This document shows positions 46,661 through 55,553 of a stretch of DNA of 64,000 nucleotides, one piece after another. Under the pieces are notes generated by a model. That model worked only from the letters and a program-made list of their open reading frames with translations, was not told where the DNA came from and made no database searches. The stretch's first letter is position 1. The number at the start of each line of letters is the position of its first letter. A program made the position numbers and the translations under genes. Origin of the DNA: DATARH01 sp963746885 (GTDB lineage: Bacteria > Pseudomonadota > Alphaproteobacteria > ATCC43930 > CGMCC-115725); assembly GCA_963746885.1 (NCBI GenBank), contig CAVVDM010000009.1, positions 1 to 64,000 of the forward strand. The letters run 5' to 3'.

Positions 46661-46772
46661 CCGCCTCAATCAACAATCTAGCAACAATCAGGGAGGTGCA
46701 AACCTGGGGGGAACCAGCATCGGCACCGACGGCGTACACAACTTGGTGCCGGTGCGAAATCCGGGCGAACGG

Positions 46773-47870
46773 CTATCCGTCCTCCAGATGAAGCAGCATC
46801 GACACTCCGAAAATCGTCGCTACTCCGGCGGGGGTCCAGGCCGCCAGAAGGACCGGGATCTTGGCCGACAGGCCAAGCGCAAACACGATATCCGACAGAA
46901 AATACAAAAGGAAGCCGGCTGCAACACCGCTGACGAGCAACATCCCCGCCCCGCCCTGCCGCTGCAGCCGCAGGCTGAAGGTCGCAGCCACCAGCACCAT
47001 CGCGCAGAACAGAAACGGCCGCGCCAGAAGCGTGTCGAAGTGCAGGCGATGGCGCTGCGCCGAGAAGCCGGATTGCTCGAGCAGCGTGATGAACCCCGGC
47101 AGCTCCCAAAACGACATCGTGTCGGGCGATGCCAGGCTTTCCTCGATCTTGCTCGTGGTCAGGCTGGTTGGCAGCCGCAACGTGGCGAGCGGCTCCGGCG
47201 GTTGTCCCGGGCGAAAGCGCTGGCCGTCCTCGATCAGCCAAAACCCGTTGTCGAGCTGCGCCGAATGCGCCTCGACGCGGGAGACGAATTCGGCGCGACG
47301 GTTCAGAAAGAACACGCTCACATTGTGCAATAGCAGGTAAGGCGAGTTTACCTTCTCGCCGTGCAGGATGGCGTCGCCGCCGCCCGGGTCGTTCTGGCGC
47401 AGCCACAGGCCGGCGTTCGACAGGCTCAGCGGGTCGCCGCCCAGGCGCAGGATACGGTTGTCGAGCTTCTCGTAGCTCGCCTCGAGGGCCGATGCGATCG
47501 GGTTGAATATTGTCACGGCGGTAACGCCGATCAGCAATGCGACGAGCACTGCCGGGGTCAGGAAGCCCCAGACCGAAACTCCGGAGGCGCGAACGACGAC
47601 CAGTTCGTTGCTGCGGGTCAGCCGCCAGAAGGCGAGCATGGTGCCGAACAGGATGGCAAACGGCATCACGTCCTGCGCCGTGTGCGGCAGTTTCAACGCG
47701 GCCATTTCCAGCAGCGTGCCCCAGGTGGCCTGCGGGCGCGCGCCACCCCGACGCAGCAGCTCTATGTAGTCCAACAGGAACGTGACGCTGACCATCGCGC
47801 CAAAGACGCCGCAAAACCACAGAAAAAACTGGCGGGCGATATAGGCCGAGAGGGTTCTTGCCAGTCGCAC
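46773..47870 (-). CDS. lptG: LPS export permease LptG
   Basis: A 365-residue inner-membrane subunit of the LptB2FG transporter extracting lipopolysaccharide. Six transmembrane segments (three near each end) flank a periplasmic jellyroll. Ser-Ala-Tyr-Ile-Ala-Arg-Gln-Phe-Phe-Leu-Trp at the start and Ala-Phe-Trp-Arg-Leu-Thr-Arg-Ser-Asn-Glu-Leu-Val-Val-Val-Arg-Ala-Ser-Gly are diagnostic. I used GTG 47870 by family start. GTG 47909, overlapping the lptF stop, is the alternative. Confidence 0.9.
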   Translation of the reverse strand: MRLARTLSAYIARQFFLWFCGVFGAMVSVTFLLDYIELLRRGGARPQATWGTLLEMAALKLPHTAQDVMPFAILFGTMLAFWRLTRSNELVVVRASGVSVWGFLTPAVLVALLIGVTAVTIFNPIASALEASYEKLDNRILRLGGDPLSLSNAGLWLRQNDPGGGDAILHGEKVNSPYLLLHNVSVFFLNRRAEFVSRVEAHSAQLDNGFWLIEDGQRFRPGQPPEPLATLRLPTSLTTSKIEESLASPDTMSFWELPGFITLLEQSGFSAQRHRLHFDTLLARPFLFCAMVLVAATFSLRLQRQGGAGMLLVSGVAAGFLLYFLSDIVFALGLSAKIPVLLAAWTPAGVATIFGVSMLLHLEDG

Positions 47871-47898
47871 GGGAACCTGCCTGTCGATCTGCCGCCGG

Positions 47899-49011
47899 TT
47901 AGCGCGCACGCGCCAGCCGCCAAAGGTCAAGCTTGATGCCGCCGAACAGCAGGATTGCGGTCCCAAGCGCCAACGGCAAGAGATCGATCAAATACATCAC
48001 GGGCAGCATCCCGACATCGCGGCTCGCCAGGTTCCTGACCCCGAGGTCAAATGCCTGAAACACAAAGGCTAGCCCAACGGCGAGCAGTACCCGGCGCAAC
48101 TGCCCGCGCCGGTTGATCTCCCCGGGTAACAGGCAGGCGAGCGGTATCATCACGAAGCTGAACACCGAGAGGGGCACAATCAGGCGCTCCTGCCCCTCGA
48201 TCACGAAGCTCTTGCGGGTCGCCGCATCGAGGCCCGGCGGCGGCCAGAACAGGTCGCCGAGAAACCGCTCCTGCGCATCGCGGAAACGCACGCCGGGGGC
48301 GTCGCGCAGCATGTTGAGATCGAGCGTATAGCGGTCGAAGGTCAGCACCGAGAGCTTTCCGGTCGCGCGGTCGTAGCGCTGGCGGCTGCCGTTCACCATG
48401 ACGATGCGCGAGCCGTGCGCGTCGTCGGCAAAGGCGCCCCGCTCCGCCAGGATCGTGACCGGCTGTTGCGGATCGCGATCGTCGTTGATCAGCAACCCGG
48501 TGACCTGGCCGCTCTCGTCGCGTCCGGCGATATAGATCGTCAGCTTGTTCGAGATCGTCGTAAACGTCCCCTCCTGCAGCAGCGCCGACACGAAGCGGTT
48601 GCGGATCTCGAACTGGAGATCCTTGAACGCGCGGTTGGAGGCCGGCAGGAAATAGGCCGACAGGCTCATAAGCACGACAAACGCGATCCCGGCGAGGATG
48701 AATACCGGCCGTGCCAGGGCGAACGGCCCCAACCCCGCGGCCCGCATCACCACCAGTTCACTGTCCGCGGTGAGCCGGTTGAAGACGAACAGGACCGCGA
48801 TGAAGGCGCCGATCGGCAGGACGATGTCGAGAAACCGCGGCAGGATCAACAGCGCCAGGAACAGAAACAATTCGATCGACAGCCCGCGGTTGACGATCAG
48901 ATCGACCAGGCGCAGCGACTGAGCCAGCCACACGGCGGCGCTGAGCGCCGCGGTGACGAACAGCATCATCGCAAGGGATTGCCGCAGGACATAGCGGTCG
49001 AGGCTGCTCAT
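47899..49011 (-). CDS. lptF: LPS export permease LptF
   Basis: A 370-residue partner of LptG. N-terminal Leu-Asp-Arg-Tyr-Val-Leu-Arg-Gln leads into three transmembrane segments, then Thr-Ala-Asp-Ser-Glu-Leu-Val-Val-Met-Arg-Ala-Ala-Gly (coupling region). The periplasmic jellyroll and three more segments follow. ATG 49011 was chosen because upstream in-frame codons lack family similarity. It is first in lptF-lptG-lptD-surA-pdxA-rsmA and divergent from pepA across 172 bases, where promoters for both should lie but none is clear. Confidence 0.92.
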   Translation of the reverse strand: MSSLDRYVLRQSLAMMLFVTAALSAAVWLAQSLRLVDLIVNRGLSIELFLFLALLILPRFLDIVLPIGAFIAVLFVFNRLTADSELVVMRAAGLGPFALARPVFILAGIAFVVLMSLSAYFLPASNRAFKDLQFEIRNRFVSALLQEGTFTTISNKLTIYIAGRDESGQVTGLLINDDRDPQQPVTILAERGAFADDAHGSRIVMVNGSRQRYDRATGKLSVLTFDRYTLDLNMLRDAPGVRFRDAQERFLGDLFWPPPGLDAATRKSFVIEGQERLIVPLSVFSFVMIPLACLLPGEINRRGQLRRVLLAVGLAFVFQAFDLGVRNLASRDVGMLPVMYLIDLLPLALGTAILLFGGIKLDLWRLARAR

Positions 49012-49183
49012 CGGCGGCGGATCATAGGGAGGCAGCCGGCGCATCGCCACAGCTTTCCTGGCGACCGGCAGCGGCAAGCTGCCGCCCAGCCGCTTCCCGG
49101 GCGGCTCGATCGCCGTCATTGACTCGGGCCGCCGCTGCGTTTATCGCGCCGCAAGGTGAAAGACGCTTGCCCGGGATAGCCCC

Positions 49184-50683
49184 ATGAAGACCCAATTTGC
49201 CGAATTCGCGCTGCCCGGCTCGGGCGCTCTCGTCGTAGGCGCGTGGGAGGACCGGATGTTGACCGCGCCGGCGCGCCAGGTCGACGAGGCGACCGGCGGC
49301 GCGGTCGCCCGCGCCGTGGCGGCCTCGCCCCGCTTCCAGGGCAAGAAGAACCAGCTGATCGCAATCATCGGGCCGGCGAACCTGCCCCTGAGCCGCATCG
49401 TCGTGGCGGGGCTCGGCAAGCCCGACGCGGTCAATGTGCGGCTGCTCGAGGATCTCGGCGGCACCCTCGTCGCCCATCTCAACGGCGTCGGCGAGAGCGA
49501 GGTCAGCTTCGCGATTGATCTCGGCGCCGCAGCGCCGGTCGAGCCGGCCGCTGCGGCAGCTCATATCGCCTTTGGCGCCGAGTTGCGCTCTTATCGCTTC
49601 GACAAATACCGCACGACGCAGAAGCCCGAACAGAAGCCGTCGCTCGCCAACCTCACGGTGATGACCGAGGCGGCCGGCGCGGCGCAGGAGGCTTATCGCG
49701 CGCTCGAGGCGACCGCCGAGGCGGTCGCCTTCACCCGCGACCTGGTGTCCGAGCCGGCCAACACGATCTACCCCGAGACCTTGGCCGAAGAGGCCGTGTC
49801 GCTGAGCCGGTTCGGCCTCGCGGTCGAGATCCTCGACGAGAACCGGCTGCGCGAGATCGGCATGGGCGCGATCCTCGGCGTCGCGCAGGGCAGCGCGCGG
49901 CCGCCCCGCGTCGTCGTCATGGAGCACAAGGGCGGCCCGCCCGGCAGCGCGCCCGTCGCATTTATCGGCAAGGGCGTGACGTTCGACACCGGCGGCATCT
50001 CGATCAAGCCCGCCGCCGGCATGGGCGAGATGAAGTGGGACATGGCCGGCGCGGGCGTCGTGATCGGGCTGATGCGCCTGTTCGCCGCGCGCCACGCCAA
50101 GGTCAACGCGGTCGGCATTGTCGGTCTCGTCGAGAACATGCCGGGCGGCAATGCGCAGCGCCCCGGTGATATCGTGAAATCGCTGTCGGGGCAGACGATC
50201 GAAGTGCTCAACACCGACGCCGAGGGCCGCCTCGTCCTCGCCGATGTGCTGTGGTATTGCCAGGACCGCTTCAAGCCCAAGCTGATGGTCGATCTCGCCA
50301 CCCTGACCGGCGCGGTGATCATGGCGCTTGGGCACGACCATGCCGGGCTGTTCGCCAACAACGACGAACTGGCCGAGCGGCTGCTCGCGGCCGGCAATGC
50401 GGTCGACGAGAAATTGTGGCGCCTGCCGCTCGCCGACAGCTATGACCGGGCGATCGACAGCGATGCCGCCGACGTCAAGAACATCGCCGGCGACCGCGCC
50501 GCCGGCAGCATCATCGGCGCACAATTCGTGCAGCGCTTCGTCAACAAGGTGCCGTGGGCGCATCTCGACATCGCCGGCGTCGCCTGGTCGAAAAAGGACG
50601 CGCCGACCGTGCCGAAAGGCGCCACCGCGTTCGGTGTCCGCCTGCTCGACCGCTTTGTCGCCGAGCATTACGAGAAGGGCTGA
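49184..50683 (+). CDS. pepA: Leucyl aminopeptidase PepA
   Basis: A 499-residue M17 aminopeptidase, cytosolic hexamer with two metal ions. The C-terminal catalytic domain shows Gly-Lys-Gly-Val-Thr-Phe-Asp-Thr-Gly-Gly (about 263-272), Trp-Asp-Met-Ala-Gly-Ala and the signature Asn-Thr-Asp-Ala-Glu-Gly-Arg-Leu (about 344-351). The N-terminal macro-like domain begins at the ATG. pepA, whose product may also bind DNA in some bacteria, is followed 20 bases later by holC, a widespread arrangement. Confidence 0.95.
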   Translation: MKTQFAEFALPGSGALVVGAWEDRMLTAPARQVDEATGGAVARAVAASPRFQGKKNQLIAIIGPANLPLSRIVVAGLGKPDAVNVRLLEDLGGTLVAHLNGVGESEVSFAIDLGAAAPVEPAAAAAHIAFGAELRSYRFDKYRTTQKPEQKPSLANLTVMTEAAGAAQEAYRALEATAEAVAFTRDLVSEPANTIYPETLAEEAVSLSRFGLAVEILDENRLREIGMGAILGVAQGSARPPRVVVMEHKGGPPGSAPVAFIGKGVTFDTGGISIKPAAGMGEMKWDMAGAGVVIGLMRLFAARHAKVNAVGIVGLVENMPGGNAQRPGDIVKSLSGQTIEVLNTDAEGRLVLADVLWYCQDRFKPKLMVDLATLTGAVIMALGHDHAGLFANNDELAERLLAAGNAVDEKLWRLPLADSYDRAIDSDAADVKNIAGDRAAGSIIGAQFVQRFVNKVPWAHLDIAGVAWSKKDAPTVPKGATAFGVRLLDRFVAEHYEKG

Positions 50684-50703
50684 ATGCCGGCGCGACGGGC
50701 ACC

Positions 50704-51151
50704 GTGGCCGAGATCGGTTTCTATCACCTGTTGGCGACGCCGCTCGAGCGCGCGCTGCCGCGCCTGTTGGAGCGGGCGCGGGAAGCGGGCTACCGCATTG
50801 TCGTGCGCGCCGCCTCGGCCGAGCGCGTCGATCATCTCAACGCGCTGTTGTGGACCTATGACGAGGCGAGCTTTCTGCCGCACGGCGCGGCGCGCGACGG
50901 CAACGCCGCAAGCCAGCCGATCTGGCTGACCGATCGGGTCGAAAACCCGAACGGCGCGGCGATGCTGCTGCTGGTCGACGGGGTCGCGGCCGACGATCTG
51001 GCGTCGTTCCAGCGCGTTGCCGACCTGTTCGACGGCAACGACGACGACGCGGTCGTTGCGGCGCGCGACCGCTGGCGCCAGCGCCAAGGCGGCCGGCCAC
51101 ACGCTGACCTACTGGCAACAGACCGCGGGCGGCTGGGAGCGCAAGGCGTGA
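50704..51151 (+). pseudogene. holC: DNA polymerase III chi subunit HolC, one-base frameshift
   Basis: HolC links the clamp loader to SSB. From GTG 50704 it reads Ala-Glu-Ile-Gly-Phe-Tyr-His-Leu-Leu, Leu-Pro-Arg-Leu-Leu-Glu-Arg-Ala, Leu-Trp-Thr-Tyr-Asp and Phe-Leu-Pro-His-Gly. An extra C at about 51086 (CGCCAAGG for CGCAAGG) derails the last 20 codons. Removing it yields Lys-Ala-Ala-Gly-His-Thr-Leu-Thr-Tyr-Trp-Gln-Gln and a TGA at 51149-51151, the usual chi ending. Corrected length is about 148. Confidence 0.88.
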
Positions 51152-51169
51152 TCTTTGATGTGGCGGCGA

Positions 51170-51198
51170 TTGCCGTCGGCCCGAGGCGCCGCTATAAC
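51170..51198 (+). promoter_or_regulatory. ndk promoter
   Basis: -35 TTGCCG (51170-51175), 17 bases and -10 TATAAC (51193-51198) lie in the gap between holC and ndk, 44 bases before the ATG. Confidence 0.5.
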
Positions 51199-51242
51199 CC
51201 GCCCCTTTCCGCCCCCGGACCGATCCACATCCGAGAGAGATC

Positions 51243-51665
51243 ATGGCCATCGAGCGTACCCTGTCGATCATCAAGCCTGACGCGACCCGGCGCAATCTGA
51301 CCGGCGCGATCAACCAGCGCTTCGAGCAGAGCGGCCTCAGGATCATCGCGCAGAAGCGCCTGCGCCTGACCCAGGACATGGCCGAGCGCTTCTATGCCGT
51401 GCACGCGCAGCGGCCGTTCTACCGGAGCCTGGTCGACTTCATGATCTCGGGCCCGGTCGTCGCGCAGGTGCTCGAAGGCGAGGATGCCGTCGCCAAAAAC
51501 CGCGCAGTGATGGGCGCGACCGACCCCGCCAAGGCCGATGCCGGCACGATCCGCAAGGACTTCGCCGAGTCGATCGAGGCCAATTCGGCGCACGGCTCCG
51601 ATTCGCCCGAGAACGCGGTGCAGGAGATCGCGTTCTTCTTCGCCGCGATCGAGATCTGCCCGTAG
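51243..51665 (+). CDS. ndk: Nucleoside diphosphate kinase
   Basis: A 140-residue enzyme balancing nucleoside triphosphates. Start Glu-Arg-Thr-Leu-Ser-Ile-Ile-Lys-Pro-Asp-Ala and phosphohistidine His117 in Ser-Ala-His-Gly-Ser-Asp-Ser are canonical, as is Met-Gly-Ala-Thr-Asp-Pro. GAGAGA precedes the ATG. Confidence 0.96.
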   Translation: MAIERTLSIIKPDATRRNLTGAINQRFEQSGLRIIAQKRLRLTQDMAERFYAVHAQRPFYRSLVDFMISGPVVAQVLEGEDAVAKNRAVMGATDPAKADAGTIRKDFAESIEANSAHGSDSPENAVQEIAFFFAAIEICP

Positions 51666-51680
51666 TCCCTGACGCCCCGG

Positions 51681-51806
51681 TCAGACCAGGAAGATCGCCA
51701 TCCCAGCCAGGATCAGCACGACCACCACGATCGAAATCTTCATGAATCTGATGAAACCGATCCAGGTACGGCGGTGCCGTTCGAGTTCTGAATCGATCGC
51801 TGCCAT
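51681..51806 (-). CDS. aa3-type cytochrome c oxidase subunit IV, bacterial
   Basis: A 41-residue single-helix protein. The start is polar (Ser-Glu-Leu-Glu-Arg-His-Arg-Arg-Thr-Trp-Ile-Gly-Phe), followed by a transmembrane helix Ile-Val-Val-Val-Val-Leu-Ile-Leu-Ala-Gly-Met-Ala-Ile-Phe-Leu. This matches the COX4_pro_2 family of alphaproteobacterial aa3 oxidases, whose role is accessory. No other oxidase gene is near, as is common. The plausible upstream partner is not visible, and purN follows in the opposite reading sense upstream of it. Recognition is by pattern. Confidence 0.65.
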   Translation of the reverse strand: MAAIDSELERHRRTWIGFIRFMKISIVVVVLILAGMAIFLV

Positions 51807-51847
51807 GTGCGCCTCGCCGGTTGGGAACCTTCGCCCGGAGGTATAGC

Positions 51848-52510
51848 CTAACCATCTGCCGGGGCAAGCCCCTGCGACGGGTTGAACAGCGCGACGTCGG
51901 GCGCCACCACGCCTGCGACCTCGACGGCGTTGCCGACAACGCGCAGCCGGCCCTCGGCGAACAGCCGCACCGCCATCGGGTAGAGGCGATGCTCGGCGCG
52001 CAGGATGCGGGCGGACAGCGCCGCCTCATCGTCCTGCGGGTGGACCGGGACAGCTGCCTGCGCGATGATCGGCCCAGTATCGACCTCGGGGCGCACGAAA
52101 TGCACGGTGCAGCCGGAAAAGCGGACGCCGGCGGCAAGCGCTTGGCGTTGCGCGTGCAGCCCCGGGAAAGCGGGCAACAGCGAGGGGTGGATGTTGACCA
52201 GCCGGTCGCGCCACGCCTCGACGAAGGTGGTATCGAGGAGGCGCATGAAGCCGGCCAGCGCGACCAATTCCGCCCCGCATTCGCGCAGGGCCGCGTCGGC
52301 CGCTGCGGCGAACGCTTCCCGACTCGGGTGTGGAATTGTGCGATGGGCGATGCCGGCGGCGGCAGCGCGATCGAGGCCGGCAGCGTCCGGGCGGTTGCTG
52401 ATGACCAGAGCAATTTCGGCGGGGTAGGCAGGATCGGCGGCGGCGTCGATCAGCGCTTGCAGATTTGATCCGCGCCCCGAAATCAGGACGCCGAACTTCA
52501 GCCGTGGCAC
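51848..52510 (-). CDS. purN: Phosphoribosylglycinamide formyltransferase PurN
   Basis: A 220-residue formyltransferase of purine synthesis using 10-formyl-tetrahydrofolate. Leu-Ile-Ser-Gly-Arg-Gly-Ser-Asn (9-16) binds the substrate phosphate. Val-Asn-Ile-His-Pro-Ser-Leu-Leu-Pro holds catalytic Asn106 and His108. Val-Asp-Thr-Gly-Pro-Ile-Ile carries the Asp. GTG 52510 gives family length, whereas the frame is open further upstream. purM, its usual partner, is not next to it. Confidence 0.92.
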   Translation of the reverse strand: MPRLKFGVLISGRGSNLQALIDAAADPAYPAEIALVISNRPDAAGLDRAAAAGIAHRTIPHPSREAFAAAADAALRECGAELVALAGFMRLLDTTFVEAWRDRLVNIHPSLLPAFPGLHAQRQALAAGVRFSGCTVHFVRPEVDTGPIIAQAAVPVHPQDDEAALSARILRAEHRLYPMAVRLFAEGRLRVVGNAVEVAGVVAPDVALFNPSQGLAPADG

Positions 52511-52644
52511 TCGCGCCTCCGCTCGGGCGGGCGGGCTGCGCCGCGGCAGGCTCCGCTGTCGATGGCGTCCCCGCGCAAACTGCGCTATCACCGCATCTGG
52601 GCGGTCGGAGAGTTGCGACCATACGGGATCGAGGACAGTTTGCA

Positions 52645-53793
52645 ATGACCTTGCCGGTGGTGCCGGCGGGCGCCGACAATCGAGGAAGTTGGCAACGAGG
52701 CTGGCGGCTGGCCGGAGCGGCGCTCTTTGTTCTGCTCGCGCTCGGCTCGATGAGCCGGGCCGACGACGCCGATCCGTTCTCGGCGACGGTCACGGTCGAC
52801 GCCACCGCCGACACGGTCGTCAAAGCCCGTGACATGGCGCGTCTCGACGGCCAGCGCCGCGCGCTCGCCGAAGTTGTGCAGCACCTGTCCGGCAGCGATG
52901 CCCCGGCCAAGCTGCCCAAGCTCGACGACAATGCGATCACCGACCTCGTGACGAGCTTTCAGGTGGCCAACGAGCGGATGTCGGCGGTGCGCTATGTCGC
53001 CGACTACACCTTTCATTTCCGGCCGGCAGCAATCCAGGGGCTGATGCGCAAGGCCGGGGTCGCGGTCGCGGCGGAGCCGAGCAAGCCGCTGATCCTTATT
53101 CCGGTCTACCAGGCGGGCGCGCAGGCGCGGCTGTGGGAGGATCCCAACCCGTGGCGCGACGCGTGGGAAGGCCAGCTTCCGGTCGCCGGCAAGGTGCCGC
53201 TGCTGATGCCGCTAGGCGATGCGGCGGATATCGCCGCGATCGATGCCGGCAAGGCGCGCGCCGCAGATCCCGGGGCGTTGACCGCGATCGCCCGCCGCAA
53301 TGGCGGCGACGACGTACTCGTTGTTCTGGCCACCGCGCAGGGCCCGCTCGACAGCCCGACCGGGGTGGATGTGACCGTGCGGCGTTATCGCTCCGGTCGG
53401 CCGGTCGATAGCCATAATGCGTCGCTGACCGCCAATCCCGGCGAAAGCGGCCCCGACCTGCTGCGCCGCGCTGCCGCCGTAATTGTTGCCAATATCGAGG
53501 GCAGCTGGAGCACGCAGGGGGTTCCGCAAAACACGCAGGAGGAGCACCTGACCGCGATCCTGCCGATCACCGGCCTCGACGACTGGGTGCGCGTGCGCCA
53601 GAGCATGGCTGCGGTTCCGGTGATCCACACGGTCGCGCTCAAGGCGCTGTCGCGTCAGGAGGCGACCATCGACATCGGCTATTCCGGAAGCATCGATCAA
53701 CTGAAGGCGGGGCTCGCCGGCATCCGTCTCGACCTGGTTCACGGCGACCCGCTGTGGCAGCTCGCCCGGTCCGCCCCGGGCGCTGCGCCGTAA
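52645..53793 (+). CDS. DUF2066 protein, exported
   Basis: A 382-residue protein of unknown function. A signal or anchor segment (about 20-35, Leu-Ala-Gly-Ala-Ala-Leu-Phe-Val-Leu-Leu-Ala-Leu) is followed by Val-Thr-Val-Asp-Ala-Thr-Ala-Asp, an Arg-Ala-Leu-Ala-Glu-Val-Val motif and Val-Arg-Tyr-Val-Ala-Asp-Tyr-Thr-Phe-His-Phe. These are features of DUF2066. The gene usually lies between purN/purM and the CDP-alcohol phosphatidyltransferase, as here. It starts divergently from purN with overlapping upstream regions (134 bases). Confidence 0.75.
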   Translation: MTLPVVPAGADNRGSWQRGWRLAGAALFVLLALGSMSRADDADPFSATVTVDATADTVVKARDMARLDGQRRALAEVVQHLSGSDAPAKLPKLDDNAITDLVTSFQVANERMSAVRYVADYTFHFRPAAIQGLMRKAGVAVAAEPSKPLILIPVYQAGAQARLWEDPNPWRDAWEGQLPVAGKVPLLMPLGDAADIAAIDAGKARAADPGALTAIARRNGGDDVLVVLATAQGPLDSPTGVDVTVRRYRSGRPVDSHNASLTANPGESGPDLLRRAAAVIVANIEGSWSTQGVPQNTQEEHLTAILPITGLDDWVRVRQSMAAVPVIHTVALKALSRQEATIDIGYSGSIDQLKAGLAGIRLDLVHGDPLWQLARSAPGAAP

Positions 53794-53820
53794 CGCGGTC
53801 GACGCCGGAAAGTACGCGCG

Positions 53821-54453
53821 ATGGTGCCTGAGATCACTCCTGGTCCGGAATTGCCGGCGCGGCGCGCGCTCGGCGCGCAATCGGCATTGTGGCGCCTGGA
53901 TCTGAACCTCAACCTGCCCAACCTGATCACGCTGGCTCGGCTGTTCTCGGTGCCGGTGGCGGTCTGGTTGATCCTCGACGAGCGATACAGCGCCGCGTTC
54001 TGGCTGTTTGTCGGCGCCGGGGTGTCCGATGCGCTCGACGGCTATATCGCCAAGCGCTTCGACCGCCGCACCCCGCTCGGGGCCTTGCTCGATCCGGTGG
54101 CCGACAAGACGCTGCTCGCCGGTGTCTGTGTCACCCTCGGGTTGGCCGGGCAGTTGCCCGCCTGGCTCGTCGCGCTGGTGGTGCTGCGCGACCTTCTGAT
54201 CGTGCTGGGATTTGTCGTTATCCAGGCCACCGCGGCGCCGCGGCAATTCGGGCCGCTTTACATCAGCAAGATCAACACCTCGGTCCAGATCGTCCTGATC
54301 GGGTTTGTGCTGGCCCGGCTCGGCCTCGGCTTCGAGGCCGGCGCGGCAAGCTGGCTGCTGATCGCGGCGGCGGCGGTGACGACGGTGTGGTCGGGCTTCT
54401 CCTACCTGATGCGGTGGGCCCGCATTCTGTCCGGCTCGGAACCGGCGTTGTGA
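53821..54453 (+). CDS. CDP-alcohol phosphatidyltransferase family protein
   Basis: A 210-residue membrane enzyme. The family signature spreads over Ser-Asp-Ala-Leu-Asp-Gly-Tyr-Ile-Ala-Lys-Arg and Gly-Ala-Leu-Leu-Asp-Pro-Val-Ala-Asp-Lys (about 69-96), with the metal-binding Asp residues intact. About five hydrophobic segments follow Asn-Leu-Pro-Asn-Leu-Ile-Thr-Leu-Ala-Arg. It probably makes phosphatidylglycerophosphate or cardiolipin from CDP-diacylglycerol. The acceptor cannot be told. It overlaps the next start. Confidence 0.88.
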   Translation: MVPEITPGPELPARRALGAQSALWRLDLNLNLPNLITLARLFSVPVAVWLILDERYSAAFWLFVGAGVSDALDGYIAKRFDRRTPLGALLDPVADKTLLAGVCVTLGLAGQLPAWLVALVVLRDLLIVLGFVVIQATAAPRQFGPLYISKINTSVQIVLIGFVLARLGLGFEAGAASWLLIAAAAVTTVWSGFSYLMRWARILSGSEPAL

Positions 54454-55553
54454 ACGCCCGAGCGTACCGGTTCCTGTTCTGGCTCGGCCTTTTTCTCGTT
54501 GTCATCCTCGCGCTCGGTCTGGTTCAGGGCATCCTGATGCCGTTTGCCACCGGGTTTGCGCTCGCCTATGTCCTGGCGCCGGTGGTGGCGCGCATCGAGC
54601 ACTGGGGAATCCGCCGCAGCCTCGCGAGCCTGGTGGTGCTGGCCCTGTTCCTGCTCGGACTGGCCTGTATCCTCGTGATCCTGGTGCCGCTGATCCAGGG
54701 CCAGATCGTCCAGCTGATTGCCGGGGTTCCGACCCTGGTGCGCGCGCTGCAGGACCAGCTCGGCAACCTGCTTCGGTTGCTGCAGCAGCATCTGCCGGCC
54801 GAGGATGTCAGCAAGGTGCGCGATCTGCTCGGCGCCAAGCTCGCCGAGGCGGTGACTTGGCTAGCCGGCCTGGTACAAGGCATGATCACCGGCAGCCTGG
54901 CGATCCTCAACATCATCTCGCTTGTCGTCGTGACGCCGATCGTCACCTTTTTCCTGTTGCGCGACTGGGAGAAGATGGTCGCTCTGATCGATTCCTACCT
55001 GCCGCGGCAATCGCTCGAGACCGTGCGCGGACAGGCACGGCTGGTTAGCGATACGCTGGTTGGCTTTGTCCACGGCCAGGCGATCATCTGCCTGATCCTG
55101 GCGGTCTATTACGGCATTGCGCTGAGCGTGGCGGGCCTTGCCTCGGGGCTCGCCCTCGGCCTGCTGATCGGCGTGCTGGCGATCATCCCGATGCTCGGCG
55201 TCACCACCGGGTTCATCCTGGCGGTCAGCCTCGCCGCCTCGCAATACGGCAGCAACTGGACCGAGATCCTGACCGTGTGCGGGATCTTTGCGGTGGGGCA
55301 GCTCACCGAGGCCAATTTTCTCACGCCGAAGCTGCTTGGCGACCGCATCCATCTCCACCCGGTGTGGGTGATCTTTGCCCTGTTCGCGGGCGGCACGCTG
55401 TACGGTTTTGTCGGGGTGCTGATCGCGGTGCCGGCCGCGGCCGTAATCGGCGTCTTGGCGCGCTTCGCGCTGGCGCGCTACCGGCGCAGCAGCCTCTACG
55501 AGGCGCCGCGGCCCGAGCCCGAGGCTCCGGCCAACATCACCCGCTTCGGATGA
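54450..55553 (+). CDS. AI-2E/PerM-family membrane protein
   Basis: A 367-residue permease-like protein with about eight transmembrane segments. GTG start overlaps the upstream TGA. Family marks: Phe-Ala-Leu-Ala-Tyr-Val-Leu-Ala-Pro-Val, Phe-Phe-Leu-Leu-Arg-Asp-Trp, Pro-Met-Leu-Gly-Val and Leu-Thr-Pro-Lys-Leu-Leu-Gly-Asp-Arg-Ile-His-Leu-His-Pro. Substrate unknown; members export AI-2 or ions. A charged tail follows. Fixed neighbour of hdaA in this group. Confidence 0.87.
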   Translation: MNARAYRFLFWLGLFLVVILALGLVQGILMPFATGFALAYVLAPVVARIEHWGIRRSLASLVVLALFLLGLACILVILVPLIQGQIVQLIAGVPTLVRALQDQLGNLLRLLQQHLPAEDVSKVRDLLGAKLAEAVTWLAGLVQGMITGSLAILNIISLVVVTPIVTFFLLRDWEKMVALIDSYLPRQSLETVRGQARLVSDTLVGFVHGQAIICLILAVYYGIALSVAGLASGLALGLLIGVLAIIPMLGVTTGFILAVSLAASQYGSNWTEILTVCGIFAVGQLTEANFLTPKLLGDRIHLHPVWVIFALFAGGTLYGFVGVLIAVPAAAVIGVLARFALARYRRSSLYEAPRPEPEAPANITRFG